Shown here: piece by piece, positions 34,030-45,086 of the stretch
How positions within the stretch are numbered: the first letter of the stretch is position 1
How the letters are laid out: each line of letters starts with the position of its first letter
Source of the DNA: Eustoma russellianum
Lineage: Eukaryota; Streptophyta; Magnoliopsida; Gentianales; Gentianaceae
Reading direction: 5' to 3'
DNA length: 64,000 nt
Assembly: GCA_036186865.1 (NCBI GenBank)
Contig: AP025075.1
Coordinates: 21,668,874 to 21,732,873, forward strand
The notes under the pieces: generated by a model
What the model saw: only the letters and a program-made list of their open reading frames with translations
Databases searched by the model: none
Told to the model about the DNA's origin: nothing
Made by a program: the position numbers and the translations under genes

Positions 34030-36882
34030 ATGTTACACCCCGTGACTTTTAGGCACGATTTTCAATATTTAGAGGTCAACCTTAAATACAACTTAATTAA
34101 TTTTGTAGGTTATGAGACTTAGTCACCTAAAACATAGAAGAATAAGAAAGGAGGGTTCAAAATACAATTAAAGGTAATTAATAGAAATTACCTAAAAGGT
34201 CCCTGCTAAGAGATAGGGAGTTACACCACTTTTAGTATAACTCCCCATCTCAACCTAGGGGACGGTTATTGCACAAAAGAGGAGAGGGAAAAACGCCTAG
34301 GAGGAAGAAAAGGAAAAAGAGAGAGAGAAGAAGAAGAAAGGAAGAAGAAGAAGGCTAACCTAGGTCCAATTCGTCTCGAAATTCTAGCACACACTCGTAA
34401 GCTTATCTCGATTCCAAGGCAAGTAATCTTTCTATACGCTTTACGTAAATTTTGATACTTTAGGCCCTATATTCTTACAAAGAGAAAACTTGAATCACAC
34501 ATTGGTAATCTTGTCTTGTCTATGTTAAATGCTCTATTATATGTAAGTTTTGTTGCTAGTTGCGTAAAGTCTTGTTCTTTGTGCCATATTTATGAAAATA
34601 GTTGTGTGGTGCTTTGTTGTTTGTCAAGCATGCCCATGAAAGTGTATATTTTGATGTGCTTATTGTCTTGTTCTATTCTTATATTGATTGTCTACACTTA
34701 GACGTTTGAGAGTAAGTGCAGGAAATTGAAGGATGAGTGACGGCATTGTTGTAGGCTTGTTGTGTTGGGAAAGTTGATGAGATCGTTTGAAGGTTGTGAA
34801 TGATTGAAGGCTAGGGTGGATATTGTTAGGCATGACTAGGCATCAATTCATGTTTAGATGTGTGTTAAGTAAGATGAATCTAGATGTTAAGATGGATCTT
34901 TAAGTGTTGAAAATGAAAGGGTTGAACAAGGAGGGTGTTGGAGAGGAAGTTACTGCAGAAAAACTACAGTTTGGCACCGTCAGAACACTTCGAACGCCTA
35001 CATTAGGCGCTCTATGTCACATTAGGTGCCTAATGTAGCGTTCAATGTGTCCAGAAGCTTTCCCGTACAGAAAATAACTGCAATTTAGAACCGTCAGAAC
35101 ACTTCGAACGCCTACATTAGGCACTCTATGTCACATTAGGCGCCTAATGTAGCGTTCAATGTGTCCTGAATCATCTCCGAACACTTCGAACACCTACATA
35201 AAGCGCTCTATGTCACATTAGGCGCTTCATGTAGGCGTTCAATGTCTACGGAACATCCCCGAACACTTCGAACGCCTAGAATAGGCGCTTTAAGTCACTA
35301 TAGGCGCTTCATGTAGCGTTCCAACTCTACTGGAAGTCTGTTTGACCCTTTAGGTGCCCTATGTACGTGTAGTAACCTTACACACTTCTTTTGAACATAA
35401 AACGCAAAGGTAATTGAGGTGTAATTGAGGTATAGATGGTAAGTTTGATCATGTAAGAATAAGATTGAATCCCGAGTGATTTGGTAAGACGAATGGGCTT
35501 GGAAAGATACGAACATGGATTGTTTGAGGTGCAAGACTGCACACTTGATATGTACGGTGTATGTGTGTATGTTACATGTTTGATATGAAGTTACATGTGC
35601 ATCCTGCATCATGACATGGGCACTTGCATTTGATTTGAGATATGCTTTGCGAAAGAAGTATTTACAAGAAAAGTTAAAGTTTTCGAAAGACAAAATGGCT
35701 GCTGGTTGATCACAGGGTATAAAAGTCACGGCTGCGGAAGTAGGGTATAAAAGCGTGATCTGTGAATCAACAACAGGGTATAAAGTATTTTATGGGGCCG
35801 TGGACCTATCAGCACGGAAAACAAAGTTATTTTATGGGGCCGTGGACCTATCAGCACGGAAAACAAAGTTATTTTATGGGGCCGTGGACCTATCAGCACG
35901 GAAAACAAAGTTATTTTATGGGGCCGTGAACCTTTCAGCACGGATATATGATGTATGTAATGGGGCCGTGGACCTATCAGCACGGATATATGATATATGT
36001 AATGGGGCCGTGGACCTTTCAGCACGGGATATAAAGTTATATGTTATGGGGCCGTGGACCTTTCAGCACGGGGTATAAAGTAATGTTTGCTGTGGACTGA
36101 TCACCCACAGGGTATAAAGTTCTGCTACGCGAAGAATATGATATGTAAAGTGATGAAATGTTTTGTGAAATGACATGCATGACATGTTTATGAAAGAGGA
36201 CATATGCATGGGTGTTGTGTGTGATTTTAAAGAAGTACATGCATCATGATACATGGAGCATAAGAATTGACATGCAAGAAACGTGACTAGTTTATGACTT
36301 GCTATGTGATACATTGTTTTAATACATGTTGGTTCTCATATCTGTGTACATATATGTGCTTTATCTGCTTTGAGGAATTCTTATTAAGATGCTATTTGCT
36401 AACCCGAGCACCTTATTTTTGGGCAATGTTTTATACACTGGTGACTCGACGTGTGTGATTCCGTAAGGTGTATAGACGGGTTACTTGCTGGCGATAATTT
36501 CGCTAAGAACAGTTACTCTATTCCTTTTTCAGGTGAGCCTGAATATGAGTTTATATTCATCGAGGACGATGGCGAGTGGGCTCAATGGGATGACGGACAA
36601 GGGAATAGATAGATGCTGGACTACCTTCTTTAAGTTTGGAAACTCGTTGTTATTATGTTAATCTAGAACTTATGTTGGTTAGATGAACAAATACCTTTTA
36701 TTTCCGATGCAGTTTCTGGTTGTATGATTGACGATGAAGGTTTAAATTTTATGACGTTTCCGCTGGTTTTTATCTTACATTATGAAGGATGTACGTTTGA
36801 TCTGCTTGACGCTTCGTAGTTCTCATAGTAGGCTACGGCGGGTGCACTAGTTCCGATGACGGTATCGGGCCGGGGCGCTACA
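34030..36882 (+). repeat. 3' LTR of gypsy B
   Basis: 2,853 bp, same ends as the 5' LTR. It contains the palindrome array (34983-35342) and a seven-unit minisatellite (35793-36073), one unit more than the 5' LTR, which explains nearly all of the 44 bp length difference. The perfect 18 bp palindrome is in unit 2 here (35133-35150) and in unit 1 on the left. Confidence 0.95.
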
Positions 36883-36887
36883 GTTTA
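36883..36887 (+). repeat. Target-site duplication of gypsy B (right)
   Basis: GTTTA, identical to 27206-27210. Confidence 0.9.
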
Positions 36888-37582
36888 TGCCGGGGTATAG
36901 AAGAGCCAGACGTACACAACCATATCCGTGTGTTAGAAACAGACAGATGTTGTTTCCCGATAACTCGTAATGAAAATTGCGTCAAGCTATATCGATCAAC
37001 TGCTACTTCACAATATAAGAAGCGCACCCAATTTAGTGAGTCATTTTTCTCTATTCCATCATATTCCAAAATCACAAAAGAGTGTGTACTTGACTCCATT
37101 GAAAAGTTGGAAATAACTACTGGCCTAGAGTAATTACTGAATTGTAGCTGAGTTTCTTCGACCCCGTTAGCAGAACAAATCTAATCTAAGCTCATACTTG
37201 TCTTCTCCATCAAACGAAATCTCTTGAGCTTGGCACAAATCTTATCGCAAAATATTCTTCTGCATTCCATGTCCAGTGTGCGCAAATCCTCTACTCTCTG
37301 TTTTTAACTCACTAAATCACTCTTTGTTTCTGCATAAAAACAGCTCTGCTTTCCCCTGCAAAACCCGAAATGATAACATGCAACAGCGTCCATTTCTCAT
37401 CAGCTGCTTCTTTCCTGAACGACCCGATTACATCATGAGCCGCATACCTGACCCGAATAACGTTCATGTGCGCGACACTATTAATTAAACTTAAAAAGAA
37501 TTAATAAAGCCCTCCATCCCCTCCTTCGCGTCAGCCAGCCAACCCTTACCATCCCTTTAATTTCTACTTCTTACATATTGCC
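36888..37582. other. Host intergenic sequence
   Basis: Continues the host DNA of 25901-27205. The frames of 60-75 codons here show no known domain. Nothing further is recognised. Confidence 0.55.
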
Positions 37583-38145
37583 GCTAGTAGGGCTGTACAA
37601 AAATTTTAGAAACCAGACCAAATGACCGAACTGAACTGAACCGAACCGTTTAAAACTAAACCATAGTTTAACAACCGGTCTACAGGTAAAATAAAAACCA
37701 GATTGGATTATTCGGTTTGGTTTCGGTTCTAAAATTTTAAAACTGTAAAACCAGACCAGACGGATTTAATATAATATATATTAATTATTATTTTTATATA
37801 TATACTTGGGTTTAATATATTTGGACATCTACTTGGTTTTTAATTTATTTAGTTTGATACTTGGATTGTAATTTATTTAGTTGGTTTGTAATTTATTTAG
37901 TTAGCTTGTAATTTATTTAATTGGCTACTTGCTTTGTAATTTTAGATTTTTATTGCTCAAAATTGTAGTTAATTACATAAACCAGAAAAAACCGAAACCA
38001 AACCAAACTGGACCAGTCAAACCGTTTGTTGACCGGTATCGGTCAAGTTTCAGTTTCGTCATTTCCAACCTGTTACAAACGATTTGGTTTTAATATGCCT
38101 AAAAACCGACTGGACTGGACCATGCACACCCCAAGTAGCTAGTAG
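37583..38145. mobile_element. hAT-like MITE with 8 bp target-site duplication
   Basis: GCTAGTAG at 37583-37590 and 38138-38145 flank a 547 bp non-coding element. Its ends (GGCTGTACAAA at left; reversed right end reads TACTTGGGGTGTGCATGG) resemble the GGGCTGTGCA ends of plant hAT-type MITEs. The subterminal regions are inverted relatives of each other (CCGAACTGAACTGAACCG and CCGAAACCAAACC on the left versus CGGTTTG-like on the other strand). A 20 bp-period TAATTTATTTAGTTGG repeat lies near 37870. Confidence 0.75.
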
Positions 38146-38189
38146 TGGTGGGGGCTTATTTGCAGAGGCTAAGAAGCAGCCTGAGTGAT

Positions 38190-39728
38190 TGCTGGAATAT
38201 AAAATGTTTTGATGAAGTTAAAAGATGTTTTAAAAGAGTTAAAAAGGAATTTCACACTTGGAATTTTAAGCAAAATGAGAAAAACGTATTGTGAGACATC
38301 GATCTCTCACATGGATTAATCGATGTATACATCAGTCTCGCAAGGAGAGACATCGATCGACCTATGTTGGAAAGGTTCAAGGTTGGAACCTTACTGTCCA
38401 ACATCGATCTCTCAAGCTGGGAGACATCGATCGATAAATGTAGTGAAGGTTCAAAGTTGAAACCTTACTGGAAGACATCGATCTCTCCATGTCTAAGACA
38501 TCGATCGATCAATGTATACATCGGTCTCTCCATGTCTAAGACATCGATCGGTCGATGTATACATCGGTCTCTCAGAAGAGACATTAAGCGATCGAGGTAC
38601 ATAAGCAATAAAACTGAAACCTTACTGGAGGAAATCAATCTCTCAGCAATGGAACATCGATCGATTGATATGCACATCAGTCTCTCAAGAAAGAGACATC
38701 GATTGGTCGATGTATGGCAGGTACAAAAATAGAACCTTACTGGAGAACATCGATCTCTCAATACAGACACATCGATTGATTGATGTCGTCCAGGATTCAA
38801 ATTTTTATGACATTTAGAACAAAATCCAAGGGAGATTCATGGTGTTTTCACTTTCCAATCTTGTTCAAATTTATTGTGGACTTTTTCCTAACATTAATCA
38901 TGTTTCCTTGACTATTATATCCATGTCTGAGATTCTCTAGGGTGTCTTTGGAGGATCAAATCAATACATAGGATGGCTAAAGGCTAGTTACACATTTTTA
39001 AGACATGAGATTGACTTGAAGACTTGAGGGAGGCTTCAAAAACGTGGCTTACACCTCTTATAAATTGAAGAAGCTCAGATGAGGGCAATATACACTTTCA
39101 TCCTCTTCAAGCTTCATATTTTATTTTAGTAAATTTCTCTCGTTTGTGCAAAAATGCTTAAAGCTTGTTAAGCTTTTGTTGCTTGTTCTTTATTGTTGTA
39201 ATTTGAGAGATTGTGAGTCTAACACAAGAGGAACCATACATAGTTGATCTCTTGCTTGTGTTTAGACTAGTGAGAAAGTTTAATCCCAACTACTTCCTAA
39301 AACCCACTGTGAGAAAGTTCTTTGAGCGAACTTTGTTGAATTTGTGAGGTAGCAAGAATTTGTTCTTGCTTATAGCTGAAGTTGTTGTTGCACAAAGTTA
39401 TTTTGTCCAAGAAGTTGTTGTTGTAGTTGCTAACACTAAGTTGTTAGTGTAAGTATTGTTGTTGTTGTTGTTCTTATTAAGAGTAATAAGAAGAGTAATT
39501 GTTGAAAATCCACTTTGGAAACAAAGTGGTAGTAGAGTAGAATCATTTACGATTCGAACCACTCTATATCGGGTGTATTCACTCATTAACTCTCATCTCC
39601 CTTCTTTACTTTGATTTTGATTTTCATCTGAGTCGGAGATAGCCAAAAACGAGAAAATTCCGCAAAATCGTCCAACACTCTATTCACCCTTCTCCCCTCC
39701 TTCTAGAGTGATTGTCACGGACCTAACA
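38190..39728 (+). repeat. 5' LTR of copia E
   Basis: About 1.54 kb, from TGCTGGAATATAAAATG to GTCACGGACCTAACA. It holds about ten CATCGAT-type repeats (38297-38787), among them ACATCGATCGATC. The frames at 38364-38800 are translations of these repeats. The Leu/Val-rich (GTT)n stretch at 39410-39470 is a simple repeat. Confidence 0.8.
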
Positions 39729-39730
39729 AT

Positions 39731-39743
39731 TGGTATGAGAGCC
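39731..39743 (+). promoter_or_regulatory. Primer binding site of copia E
   Basis: TGGTATGAGAGCC, 2 nt after the LTR end; initiator-Met type with one change. Confidence 0.8.
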
Positions 39744-39752
39744 TAAACTTGA

Positions 39753-40155
39753 TTGCTTGGCCAATCTTTACAAGTAGCCAGGTTAAAGATCATAACAACC
39801 TCTTTATCCTACACCTTAACTTCCGAACCAACTGCACTATTCTCAGGCTCAAATATCAAAGCTCCTATATTTGATGCCCAAAATTATTCTTTGTGGAAGT
39901 TTCGATTGATAAATCATTTGAAAAGTTGCGGATTTGATAAATAGAGAGCTGTTGTCAAAGGAATTGAAGTTCCTATGATCACCAACTCAAAAGGAGAGTC
40001 CATGTTCAAACATGAGGATGACTACACCGGCAAAGAGAAAATAAACTTCGCCATAAACAAAAAAGCATTCGATATTCTCTCAAGTGCTCTAACCACCACT
40101 GAGCTCATAAGACTTCAACGTCTTGAAACAGCATATGAAACATGAAAAAGTCTGG
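39753..40155 (+). pseudogene. Copia E gag N-terminus
   Basis: MLGQSLQVARLKI, then FDAQNYSLWKFRLINHLKSC, a TAG, then GIEVPMITNSKGESMFK and EKINFAINKKAFDILSSAL. This matches the gag start of the outer copia at 58776-58300 almost residue for residue. Two stops are present and the frame ends at the break near 40155. Confidence 0.85.
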
Positions 40156-40828
40156 AAATGAACTGGGCAAATAAAAATAGCCAATATTAAATGCTACTTG
40201 AGTAGAGAAAAGGTAGACGTTGTGGTATATGAATGATTGCACAAAGAAGTATAGCTTAGGTAAAGTTTGTATAATCCTATTTAAATATGTGCGATAAACT
40301 TAAAATTGTATAGCATACTTACACACTGATTTACTAGGATTGCATAATTGTGTACTGGAAGTCCTATTACTACATTTACTCTCGGTTAGTTTCTCTTTTC
40401 CTGTGTGCATATTTGTTTGGACATGCCTCCTATAGTTGTCATACATGAATTGTTATTGTGTCAAGTGACGTTTTTATCAGTGCTTGAGGATGTGCTGTTC
40501 TAATTTTTTTTGCTAGGCCGAGGACGTGCAAAATATAAGTGTGGAATAATGTGATAAGTCATAAATTCTACATATTAAATATTAGATTGAATTTAGACAG
40601 AAATCACACATTTTCCTACTTGGAGTTGATTTTGATGGATATGATTAAATTAAGATAAATATAGATAAAAATATTATTTTTATTTGGTTTATTTCTCAGA
40701 TATGTAAATACTGTAACTTGAAAGAAAAGATTAAATAAATCAAAGGTGCAATCAATAAAGAATCTTAGAAGCAAAAAAAGAAAACTGACAACTTATATAA
40801 TATGACTTCCAATGTGATCTCGACCATG
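40156..40828 (+). repeat. Possible 3' end and LTR start of an older gypsy (Tat/Athila-like) element
   Basis: GCCGAGGACGTGCAAAATATAAGTGTGGAA (split here as GCCGAGGACGTGC and AAGTGTGGAA, about 40518-40547) followed by TGATAAGTCATAAATTCTAC resembles the GAGGACAAGC...AAGTGTGGGG tract and TGATAAG LTR start seen in plant Tat/Athila-type elements. No coding motif is seen. The outer copia inserted at 40834 and this sequence resumes at 60128. Confidence 0.4.
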
Positions 40829-40833
40829 ATAAC
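40829..40833 (+). repeat. Target-site duplication of outer copia (left)
   Basis: ATAAC, repeated at 60123-60127. Confidence 0.88.
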
Positions 40834-42179
40834 TGTTGGTTCCGAAATACACTCTAGACGGGAGTAAATAGAGTGTTGGACAATTTTGCGGAATATTTTT
40901 TTGTGACTCAACTCAAATGGAATTCAAAATCAAAGCAAGAATGGGAGATGATAAGCAATGAATGTGTACACCGAATATAGAGTGGTTTGAATCGTAAATG
41001 ATTCTACACCACTACCACTTTGTTGCCAAAGTAGATTTTCAACAACTACTCTTCTTATTAAAGCTAATAAGAACAACCGCAGAAAAACTTACACTAACAC
41101 CTTAGTGTAAGCAACCACAACAGCAACTTCTTGCACAAAATACACTTGTGCAACTACAGCAACTACAGCTCTAGCAAGAACAACTTCTTGCTACCTCATA
41201 ACTTCAACAAAGTTCTCTCAAGAACTTTCTCAAAGTGGGTTGAAGGAAATAGTAAGGTTCACAGTTTTCCACTAGTCTAAACACAAGAAAGACATCAAAT
41301 ATTTATGGTTCCTCTTGTGTTAGACTCTCTATCTCTCAATATACAACAATGAAGAACAAAGAAAGACTTAACAAGCTTTAAGCACTTTTACAAATATGAG
41401 AGAAGTATATTACAATGAATGTTGAAGCTTGATGATGGTAAAAGTGTGTATTTGCCTCATCCAAGCTTCTCCCATTTATAGCTGAAGTTCACCACGTTTT
41501 TTAGGCCTCCACCATGTCTTCAACTACACCAAACGTCAAGATAATGTCCAAATAGTCTTTAGCCATCCTATGGAGTGATTTGATCTTCAATAGCCACCCT
41601 AGAGAATCTTAGAAATTGATAAAAGAGTCAAGGAAGCATGTAGTATGTTGGGCTAAAGTCCACAAGAAATTTGAGTAAGATTTGAGAGAGAAAACATCAT
41701 AAATCTCCCTTGGATTTTGTTCCAACGTTCAAAAAAAATTTGAATTCTGCAGCACATCGATCGATGTCCCTCAGTTTAGTCTCTTGCTTGAGAGACTGAT
41801 GTATGCATCGATCGACCGATGTCTATGATTTTAGAGATCGATGTCTCACCGAAAGGTTTTGGATTTGTTCTGTCACACATCGATCGATCGATGTCTCTTC
41901 TTCAAGAGACTGATGTATACATCGATCGATCGATGTCCCTCAGTTTAGAGATTGATGTCTCACCGAGAGTCCCTAGGTTTTTTCTGTCACACATCGATCG
42001 ATCGATGTCTCTTCTTCAAGAGACTGATGTATACATCGATCGATCGATGTCCCTCAGTTTAGAGATCGATGTCTCACAGTATGTTTTTTTCATTTTACTT
42101 CAAAATCCAATTGTTAATTTCCTTTGTATCTTTTCCAAAAACATCTTTTATCTTCATCAAAACACTTCATATCCCTACA
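40834..42179 (-). repeat. 3' LTR of outer copia
   Basis: 1,346 bp, reading TGTAGGGATATG at 42179 to CCAACA at 40834 on the minus strand. The CATCGATCGATCGATG repeat block lies at 41755-42075. The frame at 41819-42220 with repeated DRSMSL is a translation of that block. Confidence 0.9.
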
Positions 42180-42196
42180 ATCTCCCCCTTTTTGAT
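42180..42196 (-). promoter_or_regulatory. Polypurine tract of outer copia
   Basis: AAAAAGGGGGAGAT on the minus strand, directly before the LTR start. A second copy lies at about 42763-42779 inside the duplicated segment. Confidence 0.85.
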
Positions 42197-42611
42197 GATT
42201 TCAAAACCAAGACTTTTTAAAAGATGTTTTTGTGTCAAAAATATGTTTAAGCTACCCAAAAGTTTCAAGAACTTGAAATTTCAATCTCCACCTTTGTCCA
42301 TGCATTTTATGCTCCCCTCACATTATGAACTAGGTGAGTATGTCCAAAGACTCCCCCCCTCAACCAATTATACATCAAAATTAAAACATATTTTTTCTCC
42401 TTAAATATTCAACATATGTGCCAAGTGACATACAAGTACCAATATGCTTATGTGCCAAGTGACATGCACGTACCAATGTGCATCATTTCATAGTAAGCAA
42501 AATGCATCTAATGTATCACTCAAGCATTTTCAATGTCAATCAAGCGAACTATACCAAGTTACCTTAATGTACTTCTCAAGCTTTATTTGCATATCAAGAA
42601 GAGACATCAAG

Positions 42612-42621
42612 NNNNNNNNNN
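42612..42621. other. Assembly gap (10 N) with flanking duplication
   Basis: The sequence 42037-42611 is repeated after the gap at 42622-43196 with one visible base difference (CAGTATG versus CAGTGTG). The right copy runs on seamlessly into 43197 and beyond. This looks like two overlapping contig ends joined by a nominal gap. Confidence 0.85.
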
Positions 42622-43291
42622 ATCGATCGATGTCCCTCAGTTTAGAGATCGATGTCTCACAGTGTGTTTTTTTCATTTTACTTCAAAATCCAATTGTTAA
42701 TTTCCTTTGTATCTTTTCCAAAAACATCTTTTATCTTCATCAAAACACTTCATATCCCTACAATCTCCCCCTTTTTGATGATTTCAAAACCAAGACTTTT
42801 TAAAAGATGTTTTTGTGTCAAAAATATGTTTAAGCTACCCAAAAGTTTCAAGAACTTGAAATTTCAATCTCCACCTTTGTCCATGCATTTTATGCTCCCC
42901 TCACATTATGAACTAGGTGAGTATGTCCAAAGACTCCCCCCCTCAACCAATTATACATCAAAATTAAAACATATTTTTTCTCCTTAAATATTCAACATAT
43001 GTGCCAAGTGACATACAAGTACCAATATGCTTATGTGCCAAGTGACATGCACGTACCAATGTGCATCATTTCATAGTAAGCAAAATGCATCTAATGTATC
43101 ACTCAAGCATTTTCAATGTCAATCAAGCGAACTATACCAAGTTACCTTAATGTACTTCTCAAGCTTTATTTGCATATCAAGAAGAGACATCAAGCAAAGT
43201 AAAATGTAACAATGTATTTTAATATACTCCTCAAGCAATCAAACATGCCAAGCAAATACTTTCAATCAAGCATGCCAAGCAAATAATACTT

Positions 43292-44742
43292 TACTTTTCC
43301 CCCTTTTTGAAAGTATCAAAAACCATTAAATTTAAAGAGGAATTAGATACGATAGTCATAATAGAGTTAAACAAAGCGAGAAATGATAGTTGTTCTACGC
43401 TAGAAGTACAATGGGACACGGGGATAAGGAATGCTAGTCCTAATCCTCGTCCGATGAGTAAGCTAGGCCAGGGATGCATGCCTTCATCTTGACTTTGAAC
43501 CTTGCAAATTTGTTTTTCAAGGTTTTCTACTTCGTGTTGAAGTTCTACAACTTGTTGTTGTAGTTCCGGAATGCTTGTGCTAGGCCCTCCTCTTGGTCCT
43601 TCTTCAGCTTTGGGAATCGGGAGTTGTGTATCATCCGGTGCTCTTTCCTCTTCGGCTGCAGGTGGATGAGCCACATTTTCTTTTTCATCCTCATTTTCTT
43701 GTTCCATGCCCCTTCGTGCTTCTTTTCTTGATTTGTTGATTTGTTGTATATTGATTTTGTCGTAGTAGTCTTTGACCTAAATTTTCTCAACATCCAAATC
43801 TTCAAGCTCAATACCCGACTTTCGAAGCATATAGTAGATGAGATTTGCATATGGAAGGGTTTCGGACTTTTTGGTGGCGGCTTCTATAACATTTGCCATG
43901 AAAATCTCACCAAAGTTGAATTGTTCTGTATGGCAATTCTATAGGCAATATAGAAATCAAGGTTGCTAGGGAGTTTTGTCCATTTTCTATTAATACAAAA
44001 AGTAACTATGGCGGTTAATACCCTATATACCAATGACATGTCATTGGTATTTTTGGTGGGATAAAAACCAAGAAACCTCTTAACATGCTCCTCACTAAAT
44101 TTCCATTTATACTCGTCCCAATGTCAAACCTCAAAAGAATCAAGACCGTCATTCGGGTACCCCGATATGTTCACAAATGGTCTCAACTGACCATTCGGCA
44201 TGTTGGCCATCAATTATAGTATTTAATGAGTAAGGGTAATCATTCAAGTATTCAAACCATAAATAAGTACAGAAAAGCCTAGTGTACCTCTTAGACATTT
44301 TCTTCATGTCACTTCCAGTCTAAAGATTTCTCCAATTTTGAGCATCTATCCAATCAATAATTGGACCTAACTCATTGTTAGAGGTAATGTCCTCTAATTG
44401 TAACAGTTTCAATGGAACAGTGGCTCTCTATGAATTTTCCTATTCCATGAATAATTCTTGAGCTCTAAGAGATATGTAAGCTAAGGTACCTGTTCCAAAG
44501 GGCTCATCTAGGACTCCTTTGATATTTCTCTTGATCCAAGGAAAGTTTTGATAAGCGAGATTAATTTGGCTCAGTTCATCAGCTTGGCTGAAATCCGCAT
44601 GTCGAGTCCTAGTTCCTCCACTCCTAAGTTGAGTAGGTGCTTGTGACCTAGAAGAGTGCTCTTGTTGGACATGGCTTGATCCTTCTTCCTCAGGTTGAGA
44701 TGCTCTAGCCTTCTTAGAGGTATGCTTTGACCTAGGAATTTT
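43292..44742 (-). pseudogene. Extra ORF downstream of pol in outer copia
   Basis: Downstream of pol in sense orientation, a decayed frame can be followed for about 1.45 kb. It opens with a basic Ser/Gln-rich start (PRSKHTSKKARASQPEEEG), then INLAYQNFPWIKRNI, RYTRLFCTYLWFEYLNDYPY, EHVKRFLGFYPT, VYRVLTAIVTF, LPSNLDFYIAYRIA, LPYANLIYYMLRKSGIELED, and a Glu-rich tail with a heptad-like stretch (LQQQVVELQHEVENLEKQI). The layout resembles the uncharacterised extra ORFs found with plant transposons and, by position, the so-called env-like ORF of SIRE elements. I see no signal peptide or membrane segment. At least six stops or shifts are present and no start ATG remains. Function unknown. Confidence 0.6.
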
Positions 44743-44994
44743 CGGATTGCAGGGCTAGGGTTTGAAAGTGGGAACTAATTGAAGGAAGAAGAGGATGTAG
44801 TGGAGTTGTCAAAGAAGAAATTTTTGATGATGAAATGGAAGGATTTCAGAGGAAAACAAGAGGGGTCAGATTTGAGGAGAAAAATCGCCAGAGCAGGTTG
44901 TTTAGGGTTGAGAATGTGATTTTGGTGAAGAGAGGGAAGAGTTTCACGTTTTTAGTCGATTGTAGAGGTTCTGAAATCGTCAACATCGATCGAT

Positions 44995-45053
44995 CGAAGT
45001 AGAGATCGATGTATACATCGATCTCTCAGATAGGTACATAGATCGATCGATGT
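44995..45053 (-). promoter_or_regulatory. ATCGAT palindrome cluster between pol and extra ORF
   Basis: CATCGATCGATCGA, GATCGATGTATACATCGATC and GATCGATCGATGTAC lie within 60 bp, 34 bp after the pol stop. The same motif fills the LTRs. It may be a promoter or RNA-structure element for the downstream ORF. Confidence 0.6.
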
Positions 45054-45086
45054 ACCTGTTTTTCTGAAATTTGATTTTCTTACTTT

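Larger units (their letters stand above)
27211..36882 (+). mobile_element. Ty3/gypsy chromovirus B (Tekay-like), full-length but defective
   Basis: Two large LTRs (27211-30019 and 34030-36882) flank a 4.0 kb interior with primer site, gag, protease, RT, RNase H, integrase, chromodomain and polypurine tract, all on the plus strand, with a 5 bp GTTTA duplication outside. LTR differences are sparse by eye apart from one extra 42 bp minisatellite unit in the right LTR, so the insertion is fairly recent. Gag has lost its N-terminus and the protease-RT boundary is deleted, so it was probably moved by proteins from a relative, or was damaged after insertion. Confidence 0.95.
38190..40155 (+). mobile_element. 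SIRE-like copia E, 5' part only
   Basis: LTR (38190-39728), primer site and the first part of gag on the plus strand, breaking off near 40155. The LTR and gag are clearly related to those of the outer copia (40834-60122), in opposite orientation. No pol remains. Confidence 0.8.

Noticed and set aside
41819..42220. Frame with repeated DRSMSL, also at 59762-60166 and 38364-38800
   Set aside because: It is a translation of the ATCGATCGAT repeat block in copia LTRs.
43741..43944. 67-codon plus-strand frame with a hydrophobic start, as a possible small membrane protein
   Set aside because: It lies opposite the extra ORF of the outer copia and has no independent support.
43292..44742. Envelope protein for the extra ORF of the outer copia
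   Set aside because: No signal peptide, membrane span or cleavage motif can be seen; only its position fits the env-like label.
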